64,000 bases of DNA, from contig NC_063442.1 in assembly GCF_020379485.1 (NCBI RefSeq), forward strand, positions 14,196,009 to 14,260,008, written 5' to 3'. This DNA is from Brassica napus. Lineage: Eukaryota > Streptophyta > Magnoliopsida > Brassicales > Brassicaceae. The position numbers were made by a program, and so were the translations under genes. Positions 36,140 through 47,534 of the stretch are shown here, piece by piece; within the stretch, counting starts at the first letter, position 1, and every line of letters begins with the position of its first letter. The notes beneath the pieces were generated by a model that searched no databases, was not told the DNA's origin, and saw only the letters and a list, made by a program, of their open reading frames with translations.

Positions 36140-37327
36140 TCATATATAATAATACTTGTATTGCTCTTTCAAGCCGGAAAATTGAGGTTTAAAGATACCC
36201 AACATTTTTATGATCACAAAGTCCCAACACCACCATGCTCCCATTATATTCGCCTCACAAACATAATTTTTGAGTCCCGTATTCTCACTTTTAAACCTCA
36301 GATTACATACGTACCACAGTAGTCCCTTAGACATATTAATTCTGAGACTCAGCCAAAATTCATCCCTTTTTATTCCTACTAACCCAACATTCATATATAT
36401 TTCCTCCAAAATCTCACACTTATTTATAAAAGGCTCCTGTACGTAGAATAAGAAAATCTGCACCATCTCAGACCAAATCTCCTTACGATATATGATATTA
36501 AAAACTACTGCTCCACTTCCAAAAAATTTCCAAATACTCCTTATGTTCCATATTACATAGACCACATAAAAGATAAGTTTTATAATGCACTCATCAGAAC
36601 AAGTGTGATTAAGCAAAATGCGTGATCCACGTTTCGTTTCAGTTACCAAATGGCTCCCTTTGCATCGATACCATGATCCCCATGTAACTCCAAAACAACA
36701 AAACCTTGATACAATTTCGATGCTCCAACATACTCCTTTCATCTTGAGGCTCCATATTCTTTTTAGCAACTACCATAATTGCACCAAAGTCCAGAGTACC
36801 TGCCAACTGAGTGATATAAACCTATGTTCGAACCAGCTCGTAACCAAACAGATGATCCAACAACCTTTGTTCCCATAGATCACTCCCCATAAAACTCCAA
36901 GCACGTCCATGTTGCCATTTAGACCTTTGCTATTAGAAAAATAATGAAGAATGATACACCAAAGAAAAGCTGTTATCATCCCATTATATCTTTCCCAGTT
37001 TTCCATATTTCCGTTCTAAACAAAATCCTCCGTCATCTCGTATCTTTGTAAATTGATACTGTTCGATCTTTCTTCCCGAAAAAAACATAAACCCCATGCC
37101 CCAATAGATCCCATCCAGTGATAATGGAGATAAATCTCAATTAGATAAAGGAAAGAAAACAAAGGATCACGATCCATCATACAACCTGTGTAGATTTGTG
37201 ATTCCGTCTTGATGATAATCGAAGCCCATCGCCATTCAAACCAGATCTTAACTTTCCATAAAACCCAGCAGATCCCCTTTGGCAGTATCAAGGTTATGAT
37301 CTTGCCAAATCGAAACGACACATCCTA
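36140..37327 (-). pseudogene. LINE leader frame (candidate ORF1), two internal stops
   Basis: A single minus-strand frame runs from about 37327 to the TGA at 36142-36140. It is about 395 codons in AT-rich DNA and is broken only by stops at 37018-37016 and 36772-36770. It fills the space where ORF1 should be. Its TGA overlaps the ORF2 start as ATGA (ORF2 ATG 36143-36141). The content is rich in Trp, Tyr, Phe and Ile (KGICWVLWKVKIWFEWRWAS; YVVYVIWNIRSIWKF). I see neither the DUF4283 fold nor a CCHC knuckle as in the LINE at 1-1134. No clear ATG opens the frame; the first usable codon is a GTG at 37321. It could be a divergent ORF1 or a long structured leader that happens to be open. Confidence 0.5.
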
Positions 37328-37391
37328 CTGCTCCAATACCCGGATCCCATCTTCGCAGAAACATCAAACCCTAGTTCTCCTGTTTCATCGC

Positions 37392-37409
37392 TCCTTATTT
37401 ACATTACAT
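37392..37409. repeat. LINE target duplication, 5' side
   Basis: TCCTTATTTACATTACAT, identical to 23602-23619, nearly 14 kb away because of the nested insertion. Confidence 0.93.
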
Positions 37410-37907
37410 ATCCACTTAATATTTACCATTTTACGAGGCTCTATGTAGTTTATTATTTTTGTGTTGCTTGTTACGATCTTCTTACAATGCATGCACGCAT
37501 CTAAAATTTTATGCATTTAAATTCTTTAAAAATATTATCAGAAGTCTTAACCTACTAAGCAATGTTGTAATTTTAACGAAGTATGATATATACTCAACTT
37601 TTCATTATGATCTTCTCACTCTTCTCATATGATATAGGTATATCTCAACCATGTAACAATAAATCTTCGAACCCTGCAAGTGTTAAAAAGGCTTAAATGG
37701 ATTTTATGAGTTTGCATCAAAAGGTATAGGATTGAGAATTCCTTATATATTAAAAGAGGAGCATTGGAATTAATGCTTTCACACCAAGTAGGACACGTGT
37801 CTATTAGACAGAGACTCTCACAAATTAATTTCCTTATTTGATTTTACTATTACCGGATTTTTTAAATAGTTTCCTTAATCTAGAAAATTAAATAACTAAC
37901 TCATGAA

Positions 37908-38785
37908 TACATGACCGTTTATCTCAAAGATTTACTCAGCCTGAACACTTTCGAGACCATAGACGGTCGTGCTCTGTCCGTGCACATCGCTGGGGGGGGG
38001 GGGGGGGGGGTTGCATCACGATCCAGTACGTCACCAACATTATAATCCACGGGGTTCATGTACATTACTAAAAGCCAGGTTGGAATGCTAAGGTGTGAAG
38101 CTCCCCACTGCATTACGGTTCTTGAACGTGTATAGAATGTATGAACTATAAAGAGTATCATTATTCTGGCTAACGTTGTTCTTCAACGTGACTTCTTCTT
38201 CTCACATATCTTTGTTCTTCAATGTGTCAATCTATGCTCATGCTTGAGAAATAAAGAGTATATAGGCGTATATATAATCCCAAGAAGAGTGATCGAAATT
38301 GAAGATGACGACGTCCCAAGAAGAGAAGCTGAGTTCTCTGTTACTCAAGAGGACATAACGGAGAAGATGAAGACGTCTTTTACTTTTCTCTTATACGGGA
38401 GACATGACCATTCATCTCAATGAAGAACTCATCCTAAACACTTTGAAGAAGAGCACAATTTGTATCATATTTCAACGAGACATGACTGTTTATGCTAAGT
38501 TGTGAAGCTCCCCACTGCATTACGGTTCTTGAACGTGTATGGAATGTATGAACTATAAAAAGTATCATTATTATGTCTAACATTGGTCTTGAACGTGACT
38601 TCTGAGTTCTCACATATCTTTGGTCTTCAATGTGTCCATCTATGCACATGCTTGAGATATGAAGAAGATTGATCGAAAGAGAAGATGACGATGTCGCAAG
38701 AAGATAAACTGAGTTATTTGTTACTCAAGAGGACAGAACGGAGAAGATGAAGACGTCTTTTGCTTTTCTCTTATATGGGATTTGT
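37908..38785 (+). repeat. Direct duplication inside the Helitron
   Basis: GTGAAGCTCCCCACTGCATT, followed by ACGGTTCTTGAACG, occurs at about 38095 and 38502. TTACTCAAGAGGACA, followed by GAACGGAGAAGATGAAGACG, occurs at about 38341 and 38721. The two copies are about 380-407 bases apart and diverge by several percent and small indels. Confidence 0.85.
37992..38010 (+). repeat. Run of 19 guanines
   Basis: An uninterrupted G tract inside the Helitron. It can form a G-quadruplex and is prone to slippage and sequencing error, so its exact length is uncertain. Confidence 0.9.
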
Positions 38786-40142
38786 GGCACTATAATATAT
38801 TGAACGTACCATTAGTTTGTGAAGCCAGAACTCCAAAGCATTATAACAACGTTACGTGAGAACTCTGTATAAGAGAGAGTTTAACAGAACGTAATATTGT
38901 AACTACGTTATTTGGGTTTACTGAACCCAACCGGTCGGTTCCAAGATTAATGAGTATTGAAATCTCGCGCGGTATAACCAATTCTTCGGTTGCTCTCCAA
39001 GGCCAGAATATATGAGAATCAACCAAGATAATCAGTTTATGGCAATATAATTAAATCTTTTCGAGCTGGCCAATGCAAAATATATGATAATCAATTTGCT
39101 CTTAACGTGGAAACTAAGTTACAAGCCTTAGGGTTTTACTCTTATATAAGACTCACGTCCCCTACGAATTGTACTCATCTCAATCACACAAAAACATAAC
39201 TACTCTTCCCTCATTCTATGGTTGATGTTAGGGAGTTGCAACAACTTGAAGAACTAGGACCTGGCGAGATATTTTCTTATCAGAATACCAGGATGGAGTT
39301 CACTTTGGTTAACACAGAGTTTGAACTTCTGACTTTACTCATATATTTTTTTAGAAACAGATCTTAGTTTTCATATATATAAATATGCTAACTCACCAAA
39401 TGAATTACAGGTTAAAACACTTAAAGTGTGTTGCCTATGGAAGAAAGCAATGACTTTGAATGAATACAACCTTAACTAACGTGCTCCAGTGAATGTTTGT
39501 GTTTTGAGGTCATGGAGAATTCATTGGAGAGAAGGTTAGCAATCTAATATTGCATATTTTGCAGATTAAAATATCTTATATATTTTATACTTCTTATTTA
39601 GGTGGTTTCAAATATATCACTAACCTAGAAAGTTCTTCTCAAGTTTTATTTGATCAGGACATAGCAGAAATACAAAACTTCAAATCAAAGTAAGTATCTT
39701 CTAAATTAATACTTGCATGTGTTTCTTGGTTGGCGATAAGAAAATATAGTGTGCCCTAATTTTTATCTTCTTCTGTTTCTATGGTCACAAAATTCCTATG
39801 CCAGCAAATTAAAGTTAATGTTGGAGTGTCTGTTAAATTGAAGATTATTTTCGTTTTATTATTCTATTTACATTTATATTTTTGTTTTGGCTTTCAACAG
39901 CTTACTTAAGAACTATTATGATACGATTTTATAATTATGCATCTTAATAATAAATAAGCTTTTTAGTTATAAGAGAGTTCTTATATTGTTTAAATATGCT
40001 TTTACCATTCGTGAAACTTTACTCCGTTGTTATAAAGTCCTATTTTATCAATCATATATTGCAAATACATACTCTATTTTTGATGTCAAATATTAAATCA
40101 CCGAGTGAATTCATTCCGCGCAGGGCGCGGGTTATCACGTAG

Positions 40143-40969
40143 TTCACCTTATTATAAATGTTGTATCCTTTGGTAATATGAGGAAATTATTATCCTAGAA
40201 AATTCTCAGAATGATATTGTTGATGGTAATATGTTTACTTAATATAAGAAAATTAGTTACTATAAAACCCTAGACTATAAAATGAAGTTTTTGAGTTTTT
40301 CTTCTTCTTTGTCTTAGTATTGGTTTTCTGACTCTGATCAATCTTTTGGGTTCTGTTTTCTTACAGCTTTGGGTGAAGGTATAGACATGTAAGTACAGTC
40401 TTGTTCTTTTTTCATCCTATTTTTTTTAAATCCTCTGTTTTGATTAAAAATGAATGCAGCTAAAGCGAATGGAAGATGAGTGTGGGAGGCTCAACAAGGG
40501 GAAGATGATGTTGAGCACGAGCCGATTGTATCTTCTTGGGGTCTTGGGTAGTCTCTTCTGTAGGATTCTCTTTTTCCTTGTAAACCGATTAGAGTGTGAG
40601 TGTAATGGTTAGTGATCTTCGTGTACAAACCCGTGGAAGTGGTTTCCATGTCATCTGTGGAATTGGGGACTAAAAGGTCCTAACCGGATGTACCCGTTTT
40701 AACATGACGAACCGGGTAAACATATCGTGGTGTTCTTAGATTATTCAAGGTTCATGGTTCTTAAGGTCTATCAATGGTGATCAAAGGAAGATTGATTCTC
40801 AACACCAAATCTGTTACTATCATTTATGAGCTGTATATATCGTCAATTATTTTTGAACTGTATACATAAAACTTTTAACACTAATGAAAAATCTAAAGGT
40901 ATCAAGTCTCAAACAAAGTTACACTGAAAGAAATCTTTAAAAGAAATATATCATAACATTATTTTTAGA
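40143..40969. other. Intergenic region 3' of the NPF5.2-like gene
   Basis: It contains the 3' flank of the minus-strand transporter gene. A plus-strand piece at about 40250-40620 has intron-like signals (TTCTTACAG at about 40365) and a 46-codon frame from ATG 40471. I do not recognise it, and it may be a relic of a host gene. Confidence 0.35.
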
Positions 40970-43900
40970 CTACTCATTCTCTTTGACATCCTTTACCTTC
41001 ATTTGCACCTCTTTCACATCAACTAAATCAGTAACCTCAGCCCTATAAACATAAAACCTAACCACGACCAAGAACAAGACGAAGTTAACCAAATTTAAAG
41101 CCGCAAAGAACAAGTAATAATAATCCAACCTAGACTCATTAAGATTGTTCAAAATCCATCCCCTTCCTCGCTTTTTCGTTATCTCAGAAACCGTTGACAG
41201 CAAGAAACTACTCATAAAATTCCCAACGGCTAAACTCGTTGTCGAATACGATGTTCCTAGACTTTTCATGCTCTCAGGAGCTTGGTCGTAGAAAAACTCG
41301 AGCTTTGCAACTTCTAAGAACGAATCAGCCATACCCATTAGCACAAACTGAGGAAGCAACGCAAAGATAGTCAAGGGTAGCTCTACTTTGGTTTGGTGTA
41401 TGAGTCCATGTTCAGCAGCGACATTGAGTCTATACCTGTTACAAAAGTAAGTGTTAAGGAAAACTATAATGCAATACAAAATAAAACAGAACAATTATGT
41501 TACTAATGACATGTTTTTACTTATAATGGGATTATTCTAATTGTCAATTACGTTTAGAATGAAACTCATACACTATTTTCAGTCGTTCAATATTCTTAAT
41601 GTTAATCCTATACATCTATAAGTTTTATGCATTGAATTAATATTTAGGGAAATTCTCGGAAACAGCACATTTTCAAGTTTTAGTTTCAACCTAGCACCAC
41701 TAAATAAAATTTCCAAGAATAATACAAATTTTAATATGATAATGATATTTAATTCATCATTAATCTTGTAACTTGTAAGAACAAATTATTTTCAAAATTT
41801 TATATTTGATTTTTGTTTAAAGATGAAAGCTCAGTGAATACCTCTCAGTGCCAGATGCGACGATCATGATGACGATGTGGAAGACGAGACCAATGCCCAT
41901 TCGTTGAAGCAGAGTAACGCCTCTTGGATTTCCAGTGAATTTTCGAGTTAGCTTGACAAAGACTCGATCGTATATGACTATAGAGATGAGCATTGAGAGC
42001 GTGACGAAGCCGCCTAGACTCGCTGGTGGGATGCTGAAATTTCCAGTGATCTTTCGGTCTAAAGTGGTTCCTTGTTTGACAAATAAAGTGTTGATTTGAG
42101 CGATCATCATGCTTGGGACGAAGGTTATGAACAATACAGGTAACATTCTCAACATCTGTTTTGTTTCTTCAACTTCTGTGATAGTACACAGATTCCATTT
42201 ATGGGTTGTTCCTGATTTGAGTGAAGCTCTGTCCAAGAATCTGCGCTTTGCAAAAGGGATGTCAATTAAGATTATTATTTTTTGTTTCAAAAAAGAATGT
42301 CATTCTTTATTTGTAATGCGATTTTACATTACTCTATTTTAAAAATTTTGAATAATCAAAAATTTGTTATGTACTCATTTTTATTTAGTTAATTATAAAT
42401 TGAATAAGGGCATTTAGTATATTTTTGCAATATTGTCAGTTGGCTTGAAATGTATTTAAATGACAGTGCTATGTTAATATCGCAATTTTGATATGCTTTG
42501 AGATATAAGAGTTTTAAAAACCAAAATGACTAGTCTTCAAATATACACATTACCTTAGACTTGGAGTGGGCTGGATCGGAAAGGCACCTTTACGCTCATA
42601 TTCCAGTGAAGGCAGCTCGTGAAAGTGTGCGACGTCATGTGTCATCGGCTCTTTGGCTTTGCGAAGTGAAGCCACAATGACTCGAGCCATCTTCGTGAAA
42701 GGACTTCCCGTGGGGAGTTTATGACGATAAAACGGAGTCCCCATCAAGAAAATAGAAATGGATATAGCTAGACCTATTGTCGGAAGTCCATATCCCAAGG
42801 CCCAGCCTACGTTATCTTGAACATAAACAAGAACAGTGTTTGCGAAGAGTGTACCAAAGAAGATACTAAACATCCACCAATTGAAGAATGATAGTTTCTG
42901 AGTCTTCTCCTTTGGGTCGAATACGTCGAATTGATCGGCTCCTATGGTAGATATGTTCGGTTTTGTACCGCCTGTACCGATCGCTAATGTGTATAACGCT
43001 CCAAAGAAAACCGCTAACTGTAAAACCGAAGCCTTTTTGCAGTCTTCCGCATTAGCCGTTGAACATTCTGGTGGTTTAATTCCCGGTATGGATACTGATA
43101 ATGTTAAGACCAACATCCCCTGTAATTGATAAATGACTAAACCGGTTATCTCGGAGTTGTGGTTTAACCGGATGAATTAGTCTTTCATAATCTTGTTCAA
43201 AAAATTTACTATCACAACTTCTCTATATATCAAAATATCACTTTTTCAAGTAAAAGTATTTAGTGTTTGTGTTTACAAGTTTAAGATTATATTGTTACAT
43301 GATTTGATGTTGTGGCATTTTTGTTGTTATTATAGAACATCGTCTATAGTAAATGTAAACTAATGCAAATATATAACAACTAGGATACTAGACTATTAGT
43401 TACTCAGTTTCAGTGGCGGAACTAGGTGGACAGTGGATAATTTTACTTAGAATTTTAATAATGTCGTGGATGAAAATTTGAATTTATAAATACTACTCCT
43501 TCCGTTTTTTATTATAAGTCGTTTTAGAGAAACTTTTTTGTTCCAAATTATATGTCGTTTTCGGTTTTCTATGTAAAATTTATTAATAATTAATATTGTA
43601 TGACCAATGATAATATATCTTATATTTTTTTATTGGTTGAATTGTGGTTAGGTAAATAATTAATGATGTTTTTGTTTAAAAAATATAAGAAATTAATGGT
43701 TTTCTTAATCTACGTGCATAGTTTTAAAACGACTTATATTAAAAAACGGGGGGAGTATTACTACTGTGTAGTTTTGTCCGGCTAAAAATTTATTTTAGAT
43801 ACGCCACTGCTCAGTTTTGTGCATCTGCAAAAAGTGTATATGTAGGAGTAATAGATAAGTCTTCGGAATATTTAATTCCATTTATGGTTTCTTGTTTTGG

Positions 43901-46900
43901 TCCACAACTTTTTAGTGTGTGGGAACATTTTGTAAAATTTTCGATCAAGACAAAAAATTAAAGAGTACTAATGATTTTTTAAATCAAAGTCAATTGTTTC
44001 TTATCTGTAAAAGTATCCCACGCTTCAGTCAGAAGATAAAAAGACGGATGCATACTCGAGTGTATACGAACAAAAAGTCTGAACTGGTATACTATTCTAA
44101 CGTGGAATTTGGACCGGTCCTTGTCTTATCTTTTTTCTGTCTCGTTGACTCAGTTTTCAAAGTTAAATATCTGAAACTAAAATTGAATATTCAAGATCGA
44201 ACAGTACAAAAATAAATAAATGGCTTCTGGCTAAGCAACGCCGCTTAATATAGAGAGCAAGCGGTGGGCTAGCAAGCGGTGCGACGAATTTGGGTAGGGG
44301 TGGGCACACAACTACATAATACTTGCTCCGTACTTACTACTTATTGATACCTGATCCGTAAATGGGGTAGTTGGTTTGACTAAATAAAATATCAAGTAAT
44401 CTATTTAAACAATTCGTAAGTATAAAACAAATGTCAAATATTAAAATAAAAGTAATTACTTAGCGTTGTTTGGGTTGTTGTTCATTTTTATAAACAAAAA
44501 AAATTATATCATAGTAAAATAACTCATTTATATAATCAAACATAAATGATATATATTTATATAAACATTTTAGAATTTTCTCTTTCTTATATATTCAGTG
44601 TTCTGAATTAACTAAATCGTAAAAAAACAATTAAATTCTTTATAAATATAAAGTTATTTAGCTTTGAATTCTAATAAATTGTCAAATAATTTACCAATAA
44701 TTATCAAGTAACAAATAATAAAACAAAATAAGTAACTTACAAATCTTATTTTTAGTAAGTATTTGAAACTAGAAATACTCATTTTTAACAAATCAAATAC
44801 AAGTCCAAATTTGTAGTATTTGTACAAGCCGAATACTAAATATACCAAAAATACTAAATACTCGGTTTGTACCCACCTCTAAATTCTTTAGGTGCACATT
44901 CAAATCGAATAGTTTCAACTTTTCCTATTAATATATTTTTAGATAATGATTAAATGTTATGGACCCTATGGTATTTCTTATTGGTATTGTATTTTGAGTT
45001 ATTAGATGATAATCCTTCGTTTTTAAAAGATAATTTTTTTAGTATTTTACACATATTAAGAAAACTCATTAAACTACCATAATAAATGTATTATTTTCTA
45101 TAATTTTCAGTTTTCAATAACTTTTAACCAATAGTAATTTAATAAAACCAATAATTTTCTTGAAGTTTACAATTTTTTCATAGAAATAAACAAAAAATAC
45201 GTCTTTTTGAAAAAAATATTTTTTCTAAAAAGTTTATTATTAAGAAACGGAGGGAGTATGTTATACTAAGACATTAGCTAGTATTTCTTAAGCAAAAACA
45301 GATTTTTGAATTTTTAGTAACATCCTAAAATATTGTTATTTAGAGTGTATATTATTTGCCATGTTGAGCTGGAGCTCTAGCTAAAACGTATTCCCTCTGT
45401 TTTTTAATGATAGCCTTTTTAAAAAAAATTGTTTGTTTCAAAAAGATGTATTTTTTGTGTTTTCTATGAAAAAATTGTAAAGTTCAAAAAAATTAATTGA
45501 CTTTATGGAATGACTATTGGTTAAAAGTTATTGAAAATTGAAAATTACAGAAAACAATACACTTATTATGGTAGTTTAATGTGTTTTCTTAATATGTATG
45601 AAAATACTAAAAAATCTACTCCATCTGTTTCAAAATACTTGAAGTTTTAGGTTGAGGCACAACTATTAAGAAACTTGTTTTTTATCCAAAAAATATCATT
45701 AAAATATAAATTAAAAATTATTTAACCAATCACAAAACTAACTATAAAATATGATTGGTTACACAGTTTTTGATAAAGTTAAAAGCTACATTGAAATATG
45801 AAAACATCATCTATTTTGAAACATCAAAAACTCTCTAAAATATCATCTATTTTGAAACGGATGAAGTATATTTTAAGAACAGAAAGAGTATAAAATAATA
45901 TTGCAGCAAATTCCCCTCGAAGTTATAACCTTGCGTTTGACACTCTAACTAGTTGCCATGAGGCCAACTTGTGCCTCCGACACAAAAACAAAAAAGAAAA
46001 ATCAAGTTGCTGCATGTTCCTTATGTTTTATGATAAGTGTCATTTTAATATTTTTTTTTGTTATACAAAAATGTTACTTTACAATTCCAATGCAGATTAT
46101 ACTTACTTTCAGATGAAAATTAATTATAAATTGCATTGATTTTATAAATAATTTTATTTATCTTAAATATTATTAGTCAGAGAGGTGTAATTAATAACAA
46201 CTTATATATATTTTCAGTAGCTTTCTTAATATGTACGAAAAGTATCATTGTGACTTATTCAGAACGGAGTATAACCTAGTAATGAATACTAGTATTATTT
46301 TATATGTGAGCATGCCGTTGATTTTACTTTTCAAAAATATGACAAACATGGAATGTGAAAGAGAGTGATCCGTGAAAACTGTCCACAAATAATACTGTTG
46401 GCAAGAAAATCATATTCTTGAATCGTCACGTGTTTGGGTTCGCACACCTAGATTCACGTTTGTGAGCATACTTACCTAACTTGGTTCTCTAGTGATCACG
46501 ACTTTAATATGTTCAAAATAGTAAGTATCACTTTGGCATCAAATAGTTAATGTTTGTATGTTTTGACTGGTTATAGAAGAAGGTAGATACATACCGAAAA
46601 ATAGATAGCGCAGGAAATGACGAAAGTGATATAGCGACCGAGATGAGCGTCTGCGACATAAGCACCTAAGATGGGAGTGAGCCAACTAGTCCCAACCCAG
46701 TTGGTCACATTGTTTGACGAGTTGACTGTTCCTTGGTGCAGTTTAGTAGTCATGTAGATCACTAGGTTGCTTGATATCCCGTAATAAGCCATACGTTCAA
46801 ATACCTCGTACACTAAGCATATTACAACATTTCATTAGTTTATAGTGACGGAATATCAAACATATTAACGACTAGTGAGATTGTAAGAAAAACTTTTCTG

Positions 46901-47534
46901 ATGAAAAAAGTGTATGAAACTAATCTATAAATTATTTTCATAATAACTTATATGTTATCATTGAGGGTAAAAAGGAAATTTTAAAACTATGAAATTATGA
47001 AACAATAGATATATGATAATATGAATTATCATTTTACTTTGACCATTAATTTTAAGCTTATCTTGTTAATTTTGAGTAAATCTATTTTCTAATTCCTAAT
47101 ACTGCTAGTGAGTTTCTAGTGTTGCAGACCAAGAGTCATATGGAAAATAAATAAGCTGGTGATATTTTATGACCTCAAATTTTATCACATGTACTTTCTA
47201 AATCGGATAAGATACGTCACATATCTTTACTTTCTCTCGTCACCATTGAAAAGTTTCCGAGAGTCATGGCAGATTTTAAGATAATACTATCCCATCATCT
47301 CCAAAACAATGAAAATAAAAAAATACTGTTAAAATAAACGCATAATCATGTGTGTTAATCTATTTAATTGTATATATATTTGGAACAAAGATCATTAATA
47401 GAAATGAAAGAATAAATACCGACGACGAAGGAACAAGCTTTCCATCGACCCCTAATGGATCTTCGAACAGGATTACCACGAAGGTCAACAGTTCCATCTT
47501 TTGTGTAATCATCTCCTACCTCTTCTACTGTCAT
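40970..47534 (-). CDS. NPF5.2: NRT1/PTR family (NPF5) transporter, PTR3-like, five exons
   Basis: Exons on the minus strand are 47534-47420, 46812-46595, 43119-42554, 42240-41842 and 41435-40970. All junctions are GT-AG, the frame is continuous, and the total is 1,764 bases (587 residues plus stop). The start MTVEEVGDDYTKDGTVDLRG is the usual NPF5 beginning. The proton-coupling motif ExxER (EVFER) is at residues 41-45. The POT signature GTGGTKPNISTIGADQFD is in exon 3, followed by FFNWWMFSIFFGTLFANTVL. The remaining exons give the C-terminal membrane bundle and a short charged tail ending KENE. Twelve membrane helices are expected from the family. The protein closely matches Arabidopsis PTR3/NPF5.2 (At5g46050) from memory. 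That is a proton-coupled di/tripeptide carrier induced by wounding, salt and pathogens. Intron 2 is unusually long (3,475 bases) and MITE-filled. No lesion seen. Confidence 0.94.
43496..43755. mobile_element. Stowaway MITE
   Basis: Inverted ends CTCCTTCCGTTTTTTATTAT and CTCCCCCCGTTTTTTAATAT, both continuing into AAGTCGTTTTA, are flanked by TA on each side (43494-43495 and 43756-43757). The length is 260 bases. Well preserved. Confidence 0.85.
44297..44881. mobile_element. hAT-type non-autonomous element
   Basis: The left end TAGGGGTGGGCAC and right end GTACCCACCTCTA are inverted repeats of the hAT pattern. The centre is AT-rich with repeated AATACT motifs. The flanking 8 bases (AATTTGGG and AATTCTTT) agree only partly, so the target duplication is uncertain. 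Confidence 0.55.
45010..45255. mobile_element. Stowaway-type MITE, inverted partner of 45391-45618
   Basis: The right end, inverted, reads CTCCCTCCGTTTCTTAATAA. The left end is the decayed ATCCTTCGTTTTTAAAAGAT. Its interior (CATTAAACTACCATAATAAA) is the reverse complement of the next MITE, so two copies of one family lie in opposite orientation. Confidence 0.65.
45391..45618. mobile_element. Stowaway-type MITE, opposite orientation
   Basis: Begins TTCCCTCTGTTTTTTAATGA. Its interior (TTTATTATGG-type core at about 45560-45600) is the inverse of 45010-45255. Its right end is truncated where the next MITE begins. Confidence 0.6.
45619..45872. mobile_element. MITE, third in the cluster
   Basis: The left end CTCCATCTGTTTCAAAATAC and right end GTTTCAAAATAGATGATATT (inverted: ACTTCATCCGTTTCAAAATA) are imperfect inverted repeats around an AT-rich core. 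Confidence 0.65.
46017..46272. mobile_element. MITE, fourth in the cluster
   Basis: The left end TTCCTTATGTTTTATGATAA and the right end, inverted, TACTCCGTTCTGAATAAGTC match imperfectly. Confidence 0.5.

Larger units (their letters stand above)
27000..36143 (-). pseudogene. LINE ORF2 endonuclease domain, interrupted by the LARD
   Basis: ORF2 begins at ATG 36143 with MKILSWNCRGLGS, the canonical first endonuclease motif. The frame is cut at 36110 by the LARD and resumes at 27670 with HWTISYLREIWHQHKPDFLF, then LSETKQ, GRSGGLALFYNN, FIIGDLNEI, MSWKGRRG, CRLDRALAN and SDHRPVIAF. All family motifs are present with good spacing. A frame change near 27010 leads into the RT linker (LEDKLLRRKRGHFRFDKRW). 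Apart from the insertion and that shift the nuclease looks well preserved. Confidence 0.9.
23620..37391 (-). mobile_element. Full-length L1-type LINE, split by an 8.4-kb LTR element
   Basis: An 18-base target duplication TCCTTATTTACATTACAT is perfect at 23602-23619 and 37392-37409. The minus-strand poly(A) is the T run at 23619-23627. Removing the LARD (27676-36104) and its ACTTC duplication leaves a LINE of about 5.3 kb. The order is a 65-base leader, a long leader frame (37327-36140), ORF2 from ATG 36143 with endonuclease, RT, zf-RVT and RNase H, then poly(A). The whole length is present, but ORF2 has stops and frameshifts. The LINE must predate the LARD, which cut its endonuclease codons. 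Confidence 0.95.
37740..40142 (+). mobile_element. Non-autonomous Helitron (about 2.4 kb)
   Basis: The left end reads TCCTTATATATTAAAAGAGG, the usual Brassicaceae Helitron 5' terminus. The right end reads CCGCGCAGGGCGCGGG, a hairpin-forming run, followed by TTATCACGTAGT, close to the normal CTAGT end. There is no RepHel protein, so it needs a helper. The inside holds a direct duplication of about 400 bases and a run of 19 G. Confidence 0.7.
43120..46594. other. Intron 2 of the NPF5.2-like gene, filled with MITEs
   Basis: 3,475 bases of AT-rich DNA between exons 2 and 3. At least five miniature inverted-repeat elements are visible and listed separately. No coding sequence was recognised. Confidence 0.75.

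Noticed and set aside
36140..37327. Interpretation of the LINE leader frame as a host membrane protein because of its hydrophobic composition
   Set aside because: It is inside the LINE target duplications and directly abuts ORF2, so it belongs to the LINE.
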